Virus record (IMG/VR): IMGVR_UViG_3300022141_001072
Span: 1 to 63,091 of that record
Strand: one strand, 5' to 3'
From: a virus
Length of the DNA stretch: 63,091 nt
The notes under the pieces are model-generated. The model saw only the letters and a list, made by a program, of their open reading frames with translations. It was not told where the DNA came from and searched no databases. The translations under genes and the position numbers were made by a program. Of this stretch, positions 50,692 through 60,851 are shown in pieces. Within the stretch, counting starts at the first letter, position 1; each line of letters starts with the position of its first letter.

Positions 50692-52535
50692 CTAAACTAA
50701 GATTGTGTGTTGACATCGAGACTAATGGTCTTATGCCACACGTAGATAAAATCTGGTGTATGGTTGCTATCAACTCAGACACTGGAGAAGTACATTCTTT
50801 CTCTGACTATGATGAAAACTTACCTTCGCTCCGAGATGGTCTCGACTTTATCAGTACTGCTGATATCATCTATGGTCACAACTTTATTGGTTATGACCTT
50901 GTTGTGCTCAAGCATATCACTGGATGGTCTCCTCCTGATTCCGTTAAGGTAATTGACACTTGGATTATGTCCCAGACAAACCAGTTTAAGCGTGAGCATA
51001 AACATGGTCTTGAAGGTTGGGGTTCTAAGCTTGGATTCCCTAAGCTAGACTTCAATGACTGGGAAAAGTACTCTCAAGAGATGCTTACCTATTGTATCCG
51101 TGACGTTGAATTGAACGTTAAGGTATACAAGGTCTTAGTAGAAGAAGCTAAGAAGATCATTGGTAAGTTCCCTATGTACGCCAAAGGTCTTGAGGTTGAG
51201 AACCGTTTCGCTGCTATCGAAGCAGCTATCCGAACTAAAGGTTGGGTCTTCGATATGGCTGGTGCTCAGACACTACTAACCAAGATGAACAATGAAATGG
51301 AACGTATTGAAGGTGTATTAGAGCCTTTGATTGGTCTTCGTTGTATCAAGAAAGATAAGCCTGATGAAGTTAAAACACCAGCATGGCGTAAGGATGGTTG
51401 CTATACCTCTGCTACTGTCAAATGGTTTGGTTACACACAAGAGTCTGGTAAGGAAGATCGCCCTATTGCTGGCCCCTACTGCCGTATCTCCTTTGAACAA
51501 GGTAAGGTAGGTAGTATTGAAGTAGTAAAGGATTATCTATATTCTATCGGATGGGTACCTGATGAATGGAACGTTGAACGTGTCAACGGTAAGTTCGTTA
51601 ATAAGTCACCTAAGATTACTGATACTTCGCTAGCAATTCTTGGTGGTGGTGCTCCTTTAATCAGTGAGTACTATACGCTACGTGCTCGTAAGGGTATCTT
51701 GGAGGGATGGATTCGTGAAGCAACAGAACACCCAGACCACCGTCTTCATGGTCGTATGTGGACTATTGGTACTCCTACCTTTAGGTGTCGCCACGAGGTT
51801 ATTGCTAATCTACCTAGTGTTGACGCTGTTTACGGCAAAGAGATGCGTGGATTACTTAAGTGTGAGGATGGAACCGTTATTATCGGGGCTGACTCTGCAG
51901 GTAACCAGATGCGTGGTCTTTGTCATTATATCGGTAACGATGATTTTACTAATGAGGTAATCAATGGTGACGTTCATACTCGAAACGCTGAGGCTATTGG
52001 CACCACACGTAAACTGGCTAAGCCATTCTTGTATGCCTTCCTCTTCGGGGGTGGTGCAGCTAAGCTTGGCAGTATCCTTACCGGAAAGCGTGATGCTAAA
52101 GTTGGACAAGAAGCTATGTCCAAGTTCGAAAATTCAATCCCCGGACTTGCCGAACTCAAAGCCAAGCTTACAGGACAATTCGAAAGAACTGAAGCTGCGT
52201 TTGGTAAAGGGAACGCTTGGGTCAGAGGTTTAGATGGTCGTATTGTATTCGTAAGTTCTCAACATCAGGTATTAAACTATGTCTTACAAACAGCAGAAGG
52301 TATCACTTGTAAAGCTGCAGCAGTATACATGCAGGATGAGATGCGTAAGCGTGGAATCCCTCACTACTTTGCTTTACATTACCATGATGAATTTGCAATT
52401 GTGGTTCCTGAGCAGTATGAGCAAGAAGTAAAAGAGTTATCCATTGAAGCGTTCACTGAAGCGCCTAAGTGGTTTGGTATTAATTGTATGGGCGGTGATG
52501 CCCACGTAGGAAAAACATATGCAGAAGTTCATTAA
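50688..52535 (+). CDS. DNA polymerase, family A (T7-like)
   Basis: This 615-residue polymerase has a 3'-5' exonuclease domain beginning with DIETNG (D9, E11). The polymerase domain has motif A DSAGNQMRGL, motif B around RKLAKPFLYAFLFGGGAAK and motif C HYHDEFAIV. T7 gp5 has 704 residues; the shortfall of 89 suggests loss of insertions such as the thioredoxin-binding loop, so this enzyme may not use thioredoxin for processivity. Confidence 0.92.
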   Translation: MTKLRLCVDIETNGLMPHVDKIWCMVAINSDTGEVHSFSDYDENLPSLRDGLDFISTADIIYGHNFIGYDLVVLKHITGWSPPDSVKVIDTWIMSQTNQFKREHKHGLEGWGSKLGFPKLDFNDWEKYSQEMLTYCIRDVELNVKVYKVLVEEAKKIIGKFPMYAKGLEVENRFAAIEAAIRTKGWVFDMAGAQTLLTKMNNEMERIEGVLEPLIGLRCIKKDKPDEVKTPAWRKDGCYTSATVKWFGYTQESGKEDRPIAGPYCRISFEQGKVGSIEVVKDYLYSIGWVPDEWNVERVNGKFVNKSPKITDTSLAILGGGAPLISEYYTLRARKGILEGWIREATEHPDHRLHGRMWTIGTPTFRCRHEVIANLPSVDAVYGKEMRGLLKCEDGTVIIGADSAGNQMRGLCHYIGNDDFTNEVINGDVHTRNAEAIGTTRKLAKPFLYAFLFGGGAAKLGSILTGKRDAKVGQEAMSKFENSIPGLAELKAKLTGQFERTEAAFGKGNAWVRGLDGRIVFVSSQHQVLNYVLQTAEGITCKAAAVYMQDEMRKRGIPHYFALHYHDEFAIVVPEQYEQEVKELSIEAFTEAPKWFGINCMGGDAHVGKTYAEVH

Positions 52536-52698
52536 ACTTATTTTAAAAGTGGTTGCTTGTATTACTATCTTAGTATTCTGTATGCCGTTCTTTATTGCAG
52601 GGTTTCTTTATGAAGAAATCAAAGGTAATTTTGTAACAGGTATGGCGGCTTCAAGTGAAGGTGCTAAAGTGTTTGATGATTGGTTGAACAATGATTGA
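52519..52698 (+). CDS. Small membrane protein
   Basis: This 59-residue frame has a single long membrane segment (LKVVACITILVFCMPFFIAG) and an acidic tail. It overlaps polymerase at one end and exonuclease at the other. Confidence 0.5.
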   Translation: MQKFIKLILKVVACITILVFCMPFFIAGFLYEEIKGNFVTGMAASSEGAKVFDDWLNND

Positions 52699-53491
52699 AC
52701 GTAACTTTGATGAGGTAATCATTGACGTAGATAGTATCATCTACCAGATTGCTTTCACTACACCTTCACCGGCATTAGCTAAGAAGTCTCTTGATAACTT
52801 TATTAAGGATATCATTGAAACTACTGACTCTGGTACTGCTCTTATCTTTATGAAGGGTGCTAATAACTTTCGATACATCTGTGATCCTGAATACAAGAAT
52901 ACCCGTAAGGATACTATTGAACCTGAGATTAAAGATCGTATTGAGAAGCTGTATGAGTACGCTAAAGACTTCTGTACTGAAGGTACTGACGGTGAGGCTG
53001 ATGACTACTGTTCTATCTACGCTAAGAAAGCTTTAGATGAAGGTCGTCCTTATGTAGTAGCTCATATTGATAAAGACCTCAACTGTATTCCAGGTTGGCA
53101 CTATAACTTTCGTAAGAAAGAGTTTTACTTCATGGATGATTCAGAGGCTTACCGCTTCTTGATGATGCAGGTATTAACAGGTGACGCTACAGATAACATC
53201 CAAGGTCTACGTGGTGTAGGTGAAAAGACAGCTATCAAGCTTACTAAAGACACACCTAATAACCTCCTATGGGGGAAGGTTATTGAAATCTGGAAAGCAA
53301 AACAACCTGAAACATGGGAAAATAACTTCCTTAAATGTGCTAACTGCATCTACATGCGTGAGTCTCTTGATGACCTACGACATCTCAACTTTGAAGAATT
53401 AAAAGAACGTCTAACCTGGAACAACAATGGCAACAAAGAAACCACTAACACCTTGGATGTATCAGGGTCAACTATTCCAGACACCGAATAA
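52691..53491 (+). CDS. 5'-3' exonuclease (FEN/PIN-type, T7 gp6-like)
   Basis: This 266-residue protein has IIDVDSIIYQIAF, EGADDY-like DGEADDYCSIYAKKA, VVAHIDKDLNCIPG and GDATDNIQGLRGVGEKTA, the acidic metal sites and H3TH helix-hairpin of the FEN1/T5 exonuclease family. It would remove RNA primers and process recombination intermediates. The GIY-YIG gene starts inside its 3' end. Confidence 0.88.
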   Translation: MIERNFDEVIIDVDSIIYQIAFTTPSPALAKKSLDNFIKDIIETTDSGTALIFMKGANNFRYICDPEYKNTRKDTIEPEIKDRIEKLYEYAKDFCTEGTDGEADDYCSIYAKKALDEGRPYVVAHIDKDLNCIPGWHYNFRKKEFYFMDDSEAYRFLMMQVLTGDATDNIQGLRGVGEKTAIKLTKDTPNNLLWGKVIEIWKAKQPETWENNFLKCANCIYMRESLDDLRHLNFEELKERLTWNNNGNKETTNTLDVSGSTIPDTE

Positions 53492-54077
53492 TAAGTTCGG
53501 TTTTGTATACTTAGTTACTTGTACTCATCCTGAATACCAAAAGAAGTACATTGGTCGTAAGTTTTTCTATACCAACTTCGGTAAGAAAACTAAGCAAAAA
53601 GAATCTGATTGGAATACCTATAAAACATCGTCTGTATATGTCAAAGAAGCTATTAAAAAATATGGTCTTGAATACTTCACATTTGAAATTGTAGAATTGT
53701 TTGATACACGCGCTGGTGTAGTATCAGCTGAAGTAGAACTGCAATGGGCGGCAAGAGTATTGCATGCTGTTGATGATAAAGGTGAACGTACCTACATCAA
53801 CCAAGCTATTGGTAATATTAAGTTCATTGCTAAAGAACAACTCTCAGAAGAAACTCGCCGTAAAATGAGTGAGTGGCAACGAGGCGACAATAACAGCTCT
53901 AAACGGCCTGAAGTAAGAGCTAAAATGTCTGAATCAGCTAAAGGAAAAGTCATCCCTGATACTGTAAAAGCAAAAATGTCTGCAGCAGGTAAAGGGAAAA
54001 CTAAAACTGAAGCGCATAAGGCTGCTATTGCTGCAGCTCAAAAAGCATCTTGGGCTAAACGTAAAGAAAATGAGTAA
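53427..54077 (+). CDS. GIY-YIG homing-type endonuclease with NUMOD3 repeats
   Basis: This 216-residue protein has FGFVYLVTCTHPEYQKKYIG as the GIY-YIG core and the C-terminal NUMOD3-like repeats (RRKMSEWQRGDNNSS, EVRAKMSESAKGK, VKAKMSAAGKGK). It resembles SegE-type free-standing endonucleases. It sits between exonuclease and primase and overlaps the exonuclease 3' end by 65 bases. Confidence 0.8.
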   Translation: MATKKPLTPWMYQGQLFQTPNNKFGFVYLVTCTHPEYQKKYIGRKFFYTNFGKKTKQKESDWNTYKTSSVYVKEAIKKYGLEYFTFEIVELFDTRAGVVSAEVELQWAARVLHAVDDKGERTYINQAIGNIKFIAKEQLSEETRRKMSEWQRGDNNSSKRPEVRAKMSESAKGKVIPDTVKAKMSAAGKGKTKTEAHKAAIAAAQKASWAKRKENE

Positions 54078-54237
54078 GAAATTTAAACCACCAATCAAGA
54101 ATGTCCAGTATGAGGATGAGGTCTCATTAAAGGATGAATTCAAAAACAAATTCAAAGAAAAGAAACAAACCCAACGTCAAGCAAGTGACCGCAGAAATTT
54201 CCTACGTGAGCTTCGTGAAGAACGAGACTGGAACTAA
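54070..54237 (+). CDS. Small basic protein
   Basis: This 55-residue protein (MSKKFKPPIKNVQYEDEVSL) starts at 54070, overlapping the nuclease stop. It is highly charged (KNKFKEKKQTQRQASDRRNF). It could bind nucleic acid or be a helicase partner. No family is recognised. Confidence 0.5.
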   Translation: MSKKFKPPIKNVQYEDEVSLKDEFKNKFKEKKQTQRQASDRRNFLRELREERDWN

Positions 54238-54239
54238 CT

Positions 54240-55844
54240 ATGTCACGATGGATCCACGCACCGTGTCCTAAATGTTCATCATCCGATGCATTTAGTTACA
54301 AAGAAGATGACTCACATGGCTTCTGTTTTAGTTGCCAAAAGTCATCTCCAATCGACCCCGCATATACACCAACTGAATACTACACCGAAGACTACAACAT
54401 GCACAACCTAAATGAGATTAAAGATTATGACACACGAGGATTTCAAGAACGAGGTATCACAAAAACTGTGGCGGCTCAATATGGAGTTAAGGTATCTTAC
54501 GCTGAAGATGGTACTATGGCTAGCCATTTCTATCCATACACTAAAGATGGGGTGGTCGTTGCTTACAAAGAACGAAAGCTACCAAAATCATTTATCATTC
54601 ATGGCGACTTTAAAGGAACTCAACTCTTTGGACAAGCCAACGCTACTGGTGGTAAGAGAATTATCATTACAGAAGGCGAACTTGATGCGCTTGCAGTTGC
54701 TCAAGCTCAATACGACAAGTACCAACGATTCTATCCAGCAGTGGCCCTTCCCAGTGCCTCAGCAACAGGGCTAATCTTAGAGCAACGTGAATGGCTACGC
54801 TCATTTGATGAAGTAGTCTTGATGTTTGACATGGATGAACCCGGTCAAAAGGCTGTTCAAGCTGCAGCTAAGATCATTGGCTATGATAAAGTAAAGGTAG
54901 CATCACTACCTGAGAAAGATCCATGTGATGTACTAATCAAACATGGTTCTGCAGCTTTAATGAACTGTATCTTTGATGCTGCAACATACAGTCCTTCAGA
55001 TGTAGTCAAGGGTGAAGCTGTATGGGAACAGTTCAAACTTAAACAGTCTGTTGTATCACTAGCCTACCCACCATGCTTGAACTCACTTAACGACAAGCTC
55101 TTTGGTATGCGCTTAGGTGAAATCGTACTGTTCACTTCTGGTACTGGCTCAGGTAAATCTACTGTTATTAAAGAGATTGTACTAGAAATCCTAGACAAGA
55201 CTGAAGATATGGTAGGTATGGTTTCCCTTGAAGAATCTGTAGGTGACACTGCAGAGAAGTTCATTGGTATGCACCTGAAGAAAGACCTTAAGTCAGGTGA
55301 AGTACCTGAGGAAGAACAGTATGAAGCATTCAAGGCTGTATTCGGTGATGAACGCTTAGTACTACTTGACCACCAAGGTTCTGTTAGTGATGAGTCATTG
55401 ATTGATAAGATCGAACACCTAGCATTGATGGGTTGTAAGTATCTTATCCTTGACCACATTACTATTGCTGTATCTGAAGGTGTTAAAGGTAAGACAGGCA
55501 ACGAAGCAGTAGATGCTTTCATGTCTGACCTACTTAAGATCACTAAGAAACATAACATCTGGTTAGGTGTTGTTTCTCACTTGCGTAAAGGTGAAAAGCC
55601 ATTCGAAGAAGGCCACATGCCTTCTATTGATGACATCAAAGGCTCAGGCTCTATTAAACAAATCTCGTTTGATATCATTGCTTTCTGCCGTAACATGGTT
55701 GCTGAGATGGAACAAGTCCGTAACACAATCCGACTCCGTGTCCTTAAATGCCGACACACTGGTCGCACTGGTGACTGTGGTAGTACATCTTATGATGCTA
55801 AAACAGGTCGTCTAAATCAAACTTCTTTCGTAGACTTCGAATAA
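54240..55844 (+). CDS. DNA primase-helicase (T7 gp4-like)
   Basis: This 534-residue protein has an N-terminal zinc ribbon (C9, C12, C29, C32), a TOPRIM primase domain with IIITEGELDALAVAQ and LMFDMDEPGQ, and a RecA-type helicase with Walker A GTGSGKST, Walker B LILDHI and the downstream SHLRKGE and DIKGSGSI segments. The layout and length are like T7 gp4 (566 residues). It unwinds DNA and lays lagging-strand primers. Confidence 0.92.
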   Translation: MSRWIHAPCPKCSSSDAFSYKEDDSHGFCFSCQKSSPIDPAYTPTEYYTEDYNMHNLNEIKDYDTRGFQERGITKTVAAQYGVKVSYAEDGTMASHFYPYTKDGVVVAYKERKLPKSFIIHGDFKGTQLFGQANATGGKRIIITEGELDALAVAQAQYDKYQRFYPAVALPSASATGLILEQREWLRSFDEVVLMFDMDEPGQKAVQAAAKIIGYDKVKVASLPEKDPCDVLIKHGSAALMNCIFDAATYSPSDVVKGEAVWEQFKLKQSVVSLAYPPCLNSLNDKLFGMRLGEIVLFTSGTGSGKSTVIKEIVLEILDKTEDMVGMVSLEESVGDTAEKFIGMHLKKDLKSGEVPEEEQYEAFKAVFGDERLVLLDHQGSVSDESLIDKIEHLALMGCKYLILDHITIAVSEGVKGKTGNEAVDAFMSDLLKITKKHNIWLGVVSHLRKGEKPFEEGHMPSIDDIKGSGSIKQISFDIIAFCRNMVAEMEQVRNTIRLRVLKCRHTGRTGDCGSTSYDAKTGRLNQTSFVDFE

Positions 55845-55848
55845 CAAA

Positions 55849-58050
55849 ATGAATCCAACACAATATCTTACTGAACGTGTATCCAAGGTAGTATTAAACT
55901 CAGATAAGATCTATAATGAGGGTGCTAGACTCCTTGCACATCACCCTACATGGGAATACGACTTAGAAAGGTTTATCAATGAATCGTGGGACACCTTGCT
56001 GCGTTACTGTATCCGTAACAAAAATGCAACACACTCTGCGTCAGTTAAGCTTACTTTCGCCTCTGACCTTATCGGGAAGCGAATTGCAAGAGCTATTGGC
56101 ACGGACGAGCATAATATCAAATCAACTTTATCTCTTGGAGACCTTCTGCTTGAAACATTCCTCCAAGACGGTCTAATCGATATCTTCCGTGAGTATGATG
56201 GTCGTAAGGCTCCATACATGGTACGTATCGTTAACCAGACAGACGATCTTAAGCCCACGTTAATCGGCACATCATTTGAACCGTTATTACCTATCACTGG
56301 TTTGTATAGTCACCTTACTAAAGAACCGTTCATTAAGGGCTGGTCTAACAGTCGTTTGTTCCATGAGTACCTAGACAAACCATTCATCAAGAGTCTAGAG
56401 ACATTACGCCAACAGCCTTGGAAGCTTAATCTACCAGTGCTAGAGGCTATGGAGCATACATACCCTTCAGAAACTCTTGACTTGGTTGATGAGAATGGTG
56501 AAATCTTTGTATACAACATTCACCATGAGAACCTTAACTTACCTAAGAAACTTAACCACTTAGACGGTACTAAGTTCATGGGTAAGAAAGACCCTAAGCT
56601 ACAACGTATGCTTAGTAAGTACTTCGAATACAATCAGGTACTAAAGAAAGCACGATTAGTTAATGATCAGACCTTCTACCAAGAAGTATCTTGTGACTAT
56701 CGTGGACGAGTCTACTATGCTGAATCATTCCTTGAGTTCCAAGGTAGTGACTTAGCCCGTAGTCTCTTTTTATTCGCTAACAAAAAGCATGTCAGTGAAA
56801 AAGGTTTCTTCTGGTTAAAGGTACATACAGCAGCTTGCTACAATACATCATTCAACATTGATGAAATCCCAAGCTACTTTAAGACTGACTACAAAGCTTA
56901 TCTACAAGAAGAAGGTCTTGATACTATCTCTTTAGACAAGATGACCTTAGATGATCGTGCTGCTTGGGTTGATAACAACATGACCTTCTTAATGGAGATT
57001 GCCAAGCAGAAACGTATTGACATGTCAGCTGAAAAGCCATATAGCTTACTAGCTTGTTGTTTAGAGATTCAAGGGTACAAAGTAGCTAAGATGTTACGTC
57101 AAGAGTATATGTCAGGGTTCCCTATCCCTATTGATGGTTCTAATAACGGCTGGCAGCATCTTGCAGCTATGTCCAAAGATAAGCAAGCAGGTACATTAGT
57201 GTCCTTAGTACCTACTCCTATCCAAAAAGACTTCTATGTAGCTGTTGCTAAAGAACTCATCACAATTATGCCTGAATGGTTTGAAGAAAAGCAGATGCCT
57301 ATGAAGCATATCCGTAAAGGTATTGCTAAACGAGGCTCTATGACTCGTGCTTACTCAGCAGGTAAACAACGTATCGCCAAGAACATGTATGATGATTGTC
57401 ACGTAGAAGGTTTCACTGTCAAGTATAACATTGATCAGGATCAGTGTGATACTCTTGCAGGTAACCTAATCAAAGCAATCAACACTGTATGTGCTGGTCC
57501 ACTTAAAACAACTAAATACTTACAGAAGATTGCAGAACATGAACTTAACTCCGGTAGAAATAACCTTACTTGGCACACTCCTAGTGGCTTCCCTGTGGTT
57601 TACAAAGCTTATCTTCAGCACGAACGCAAACAGCGAGGTACGATACGAGGTATTACGGGAAATAAAGACGGTCGTATCATGCACGTTATTAAAGTGGATG
57701 TCCTCAATAAAGAAACTGGGGAAAAAGTACCATGCCGTAGGAGTTTTGCTTCGGGTATTAGCCCTAATGTGGTACATTCCTATGATGCTGCTCATATGGC
57801 TAACACTATTGTTGGCTTCAATGGTAGTTTTGGTGCAGTTCACGATTCTTTTAGTACCCACGCTGATGAAGTGGATTTTCTACAAGAAGTAACTAAGATG
57901 AACTTCATTGCTCAGTATGACACAGAGAACTTCTTTAACACCCTCCAAGATACCCTCATGGAGAATAAAGAATCATTCACTTTTGCTCAACCTGAAACAG
58001 GAAGTTTAGACCTCCAAGACGTTTATAACTCAAAGTATTTCTTTTGCTAA
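55849..58050 (+). CDS. Single-subunit DNA-dependent RNA polymerase (T7-like)
   Basis: This 733-residue polymerase has CDYRGRVYYAESF (R287), motif A D429GSNNGWQH, motif B R489KGIAK494-x7-Y502 and motif C H665-D666-SFSTHADE. T7 RNA polymerase is 883 residues, so it is a compact version, and its D429-K494 spacing (65) is shorter than in T7 (94). It is the best candidate for reading the 23-bp promoter family, since such promoters and polymerases occur together. Confidence 0.93.
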   Translation: MNPTQYLTERVSKVVLNSDKIYNEGARLLAHHPTWEYDLERFINESWDTLLRYCIRNKNATHSASVKLTFASDLIGKRIARAIGTDEHNIKSTLSLGDLLLETFLQDGLIDIFREYDGRKAPYMVRIVNQTDDLKPTLIGTSFEPLLPITGLYSHLTKEPFIKGWSNSRLFHEYLDKPFIKSLETLRQQPWKLNLPVLEAMEHTYPSETLDLVDENGEIFVYNIHHENLNLPKKLNHLDGTKFMGKKDPKLQRMLSKYFEYNQVLKKARLVNDQTFYQEVSCDYRGRVYYAESFLEFQGSDLARSLFLFANKKHVSEKGFFWLKVHTAACYNTSFNIDEIPSYFKTDYKAYLQEEGLDTISLDKMTLDDRAAWVDNNMTFLMEIAKQKRIDMSAEKPYSLLACCLEIQGYKVAKMLRQEYMSGFPIPIDGSNNGWQHLAAMSKDKQAGTLVSLVPTPIQKDFYVAVAKELITIMPEWFEEKQMPMKHIRKGIAKRGSMTRAYSAGKQRIAKNMYDDCHVEGFTVKYNIDQDQCDTLAGNLIKAINTVCAGPLKTTKYLQKIAEHELNSGRNNLTWHTPSGFPVVYKAYLQHERKQRGTIRGITGNKDGRIMHVIKVDVLNKETGEKVPCRRSFASGISPNVVHSYDAAHMANTIVGFNGSFGAVHDSFSTHADEVDFLQEVTKMNFIAQYDTENFFNTLQDTLMENKESFTFAQPETGSLDLQDVYNSKYFFC

Positions 58051-58093
58051 TACCAATCTTAACCCTTCTCATTCTTTGGTTGTGGATTCACAA

Positions 58094-58116
58094 CTAGTCG
58101 GTACCTAATACCGTAT
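58094..58116 (+). promoter_or_regulatory. Promoter-like site with CC instead of GG at +1
   Basis: CTAGTCGGTACCTAATA is a near-perfect upstream part of the family, but the next bases are CCGTAT, so the usual initiating GG is missing. It stands between RNA polymerase and the GIY-YIG gene. It may be inactivated, or start a few bases away. A hairpin (GTTGTG/CACAAC, 58079-58094) is directly upstream. Confidence 0.55.
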
Positions 58117-58132
58117 AATGAGGAAAATAAAA

Positions 58133-58606
58133 ATGATAAAAGAATTATACTACCTGTACCAACATGTTGATCCTGATTCAGGTGAAATTGTTTACATTGG
58201 TATGGGTACCGGAAGTCGAGCATGGGCCACAGGCACTTCTTCAGGGAGTCACCGTAGTCCTGCTCATTCAATGTGGATTAGTAATCTTTATGAGCAAGGA
58301 TTCACTATGGGTGATATTGCAAAAGTAACTCATACTTTACTCACTAAAGATCATGCACTTGATTTAGAGTTAAATTTAATTAAAGAAGTTAAACCTATTT
58401 ATAATAGATTAGGTAACCCAGATAAATTTTATTGTAAATCCTTTACACCTGATCAAGCAATACTTGCAAACGAATTGTTTGAAGGTGGTAAAAGGTATTA
58501 TGAAATACCTGACATACTCAATATTAATTCATCAAACAAAAGCGTAACCGGAAAACGCATGGTTACTGCTGGAAAACAAATTTTACAAAGGACAATTAAA
58601 CAATGA
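58133..58606 (+). CDS. GIY-YIG nuclease-like protein
   Basis: This 157-residue protein has YYLYQHVDPDSGEIVYIGMG as GIY-YIG core, an Arg in GSRAW, and a Glu-containing helix later (LDLELNLIKEVKPIYNRL). The ATG at 58133 has GAGG at suitable distance and is preferred over 58118. It separates RNA polymerase from ribonucleotide reductase and looks like an inserted homing gene. Confidence 0.75.
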   Translation: MIKELYYLYQHVDPDSGEIVYIGMGTGSRAWATGTSSGSHRSPAHSMWISNLYEQGFTMGDIAKVTHTLLTKDHALDLELNLIKEVKPIYNRLGNPDKFYCKSFTPDQAILANELFEGGKRYYEIPDILNINSSNKSVTGKRMVTAGKQILQRTIKQ

Positions 58607-60474
58607 ACTCTTACCAAGAACTGATTGCAAAATCAAGATACGCTCGCTATCTCCCTGAGAAAAAGCGCCGTGAAAACTGGGACGAAACAGCAGACCGCTG
58701 GACAGACTTCTTTAAGGAACAATTAGCAGATAAATTAGATACCACAGACAGCATCTGGGGTATGTTAAACCAAGAAATTAAATCACTAAGTACCCTTCCC
58801 TCAATGCGCTCAATTATGACTGCAGGTGAGGCACTCCGCAGGACTCACGTAGCAGCTTACAACTGTAGCTACCTACCTGTAGACCATCCCCGCTGTTTCG
58901 ATGAGGCGATGTACATCTTACTATGTGGTACTGGTGTAGGTTTCTCATGTGAGTCTCAATATACCCAACAACTTCCTGTCGTACCTCAGCTACATCAATC
59001 AGAACATATCATTGTTGTAGAGGATAGCAAAGAAGGTTGGTGTTATGCCTTCCAAGAACTCGTAGCATGCTTATACAAAGGTATTATTCCTACATGGGAT
59101 GTATCTAAGGTACGTCCAGCAGGTGCTCCACTGAAAACCTTTGGTGGTCGTGCTAGTGGTCCAGAGCCTTTGGTATCTTTGTTTAACTACACAGTTAAGA
59201 AGTTCACTAAGGCTAAGGGTCGTAAGCTAAAGAACATCGAAGCACACGACATCATGTGTAAGATTGGTGAAGTAGTAGTGGTTGGTGGTGTACGCCGTTC
59301 AGCTATGATCTCCTTAGGTGACTTGTCTGACCGTGACCATGCTACCGCTAAGGCTGGTGAATGGTGGAAAGGCTTTGGCGAACGTGCCTTAGCTAATAAC
59401 TCAGCAGTATACCAGACTAAACCATCTGTCGGTGAGTTCATGAAGGAATGGTTAGATATTTACAACAGTCACTCAGGTGAACGTGGTATCTTCAACCGTG
59501 AAGCTTCTCAAGTACAAGCTGCTAAATGGGGTCGCCGAGCAAAAGACGTACAGTACGGTACTAACCCTTGCTCAGAGATTATCCTTAAGCCATATCAGTT
59601 CTGTAACCTCTCTACCATTGTAGTTGAAGCAGAAGATACCCTTGAATCACTCAAACTGAAGGTTCGCTTTGCTACTATCATGGGTACTATGCAGTCTACC
59701 TTGACTGACTTCCCTTACCTACGTGATATCTGGAAACAGAATACAGAAGCAGAACGTTTACTAGGTGTATCTATGACAGGTATTCTAGATAATGCTATCC
59801 TCCGTGGAGAAGCTTTTAACCTAGATGCAGTGCTATCAGAACTCCGTGATGTAGCCCGTGAGACTAACAAGGAATGGGCTGGTATCTTAGGTATCCCTGA
59901 GTCTGCAGCTATTACTTGTGTTAAGCCAGAAGGTACAGTGTCTCAGTTGACATTGACATCTAGTGGCATCCATGCAGGTCATGCCCCATACTACATTCGC
60001 CGTATTCGTCAAGATAAGAAAGACCCATTGACTCAGTTCTTGATCTCTCAAGGTATCCCTAATGAAGACTGCGTAATGAAGCCAGACCAGACAGCTGTGT
60101 TTAGCTTCCCTATGCGTTCACCCGGGTTTACTCGTGAAGACTTAACTGCTATTCAACATCTTGAGATCTGGTTGGCCTACCAAAGAAATTGGTGTGAGCA
60201 TAAGCCCTCAGTTACTATCTCGGTCAAAGAACACGAGTGGCCTGAAGTAGGTGCATGGGTTTATAAGCATTTTGATGAATGCACCGGAGTCTCCTTCTTA
60301 CCTGATGACGGCGGTACATATCGCCAAGCGCCATACGAGAATATTGATTCCTCCGAGTACAAACGTTTGAAAGATACACTACCCTCAATCGATTGGGAAT
60401 TGTTTATCGAAGACCGTGACAATGTAGAAGGTGCTCAAATGTTGGCTTGCACAGCTGGTCAATGCGAACTATGA
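58603..60474 (+). CDS. Class II (B12-dependent) ribonucleoside-triphosphate reductase
   Basis: This 623-residue enzyme has GTGVGFSCESQYTQQLP, NPCSEIILKPYQFCNLS and CVKPEGTVSQLT (the fingerprint of the monomeric adenosylcobalamin type), and ends with a redox-active CTAGQCEL tail. It reduces ribonucleotides to deoxyribonucleotides using cobalamin and needs no oxygen or second subunit. Thioredoxin is encoded two genes downstream, the likely electron donor. Confidence 0.9.
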   Translation: MNSYQELIAKSRYARYLPEKKRRENWDETADRWTDFFKEQLADKLDTTDSIWGMLNQEIKSLSTLPSMRSIMTAGEALRRTHVAAYNCSYLPVDHPRCFDEAMYILLCGTGVGFSCESQYTQQLPVVPQLHQSEHIIVVEDSKEGWCYAFQELVACLYKGIIPTWDVSKVRPAGAPLKTFGGRASGPEPLVSLFNYTVKKFTKAKGRKLKNIEAHDIMCKIGEVVVVGGVRRSAMISLGDLSDRDHATAKAGEWWKGFGERALANNSAVYQTKPSVGEFMKEWLDIYNSHSGERGIFNREASQVQAAKWGRRAKDVQYGTNPCSEIILKPYQFCNLSTIVVEAEDTLESLKLKVRFATIMGTMQSTLTDFPYLRDIWKQNTEAERLLGVSMTGILDNAILRGEAFNLDAVLSELRDVARETNKEWAGILGIPESAAITCVKPEGTVSQLTLTSSGIHAGHAPYYIRRIRQDKKDPLTQFLISQGIPNEDCVMKPDQTAVFSFPMRSPGFTREDLTAIQHLEIWLAYQRNWCEHKPSVTISVKEHEWPEVGAWVYKHFDECTGVSFLPDDGGTYRQAPYENIDSSEYKRLKDTLPSIDWELFIEDRDNVEGAQMLACTAGQCEL

Positions 60475-60851
60475 TTTGCAAACACGAAGGTTGTACTAAC
60501 TTAGCTCGTACATACACCCGTACTTACAAGACTGGCAAGACGTATCATTGTGTTGATACTGAATGTCTGTCTTGTAAAAATAAATTAAGCAAATATGGAA
60601 TAACAACTCCACAAAGAGACGCACTTTTGTTATCACAAAATAATCAGTGTGGGTGTTGTGGATTCCCTATTTCCTTTACAAGTGCAATACGATTAGGTGC
60701 AGGTAAAAGCAATGCAGTAATTGATCATGACCATACCACAGGGAAAGTACGTGGTATTCTTTGTGGTGAATGTAATACAGGTATAGGTAAACTAGGTGAT
60801 TCTATTGAATCCCTAAAGAAAGCCCTTAACTATTTAGAAAGAAACCAATGA
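60471..60851 (+). CDS. Endonuclease VII-like recombination nuclease
   Basis: This 126-residue protein has four zinc-type Cys (CGCC in the middle) and VIDHDHTTGKVRGILC then ECNTGIGKLGDSIESL, the signature of T4 endonuclease VII relatives that resolve branched DNA. The start at 60471 overlaps the reductase stop. It could equally be a homing-type enzyme, since this fold is also found in mobile genes. Confidence 0.75.
   Translation: MICKHEGCTNLARTYTRTYKTGKTYHCVDTECLSCKNKLSKYGITTPQRDALLLSQNNQCGCCGFPISFTSAIRLGAGKSNAVIDHDHTTGKVRGILCGECNTGIGKLGDSIESLKKALNYLERNQ

Noticed and set aside
58044-58095. A 17-residue hydrophobic frame with TTG start after RNA polymerase
   Set aside because: Too short and without ribosome site; it probably reflects the hairpin and leader sequence before the promoter-like site.
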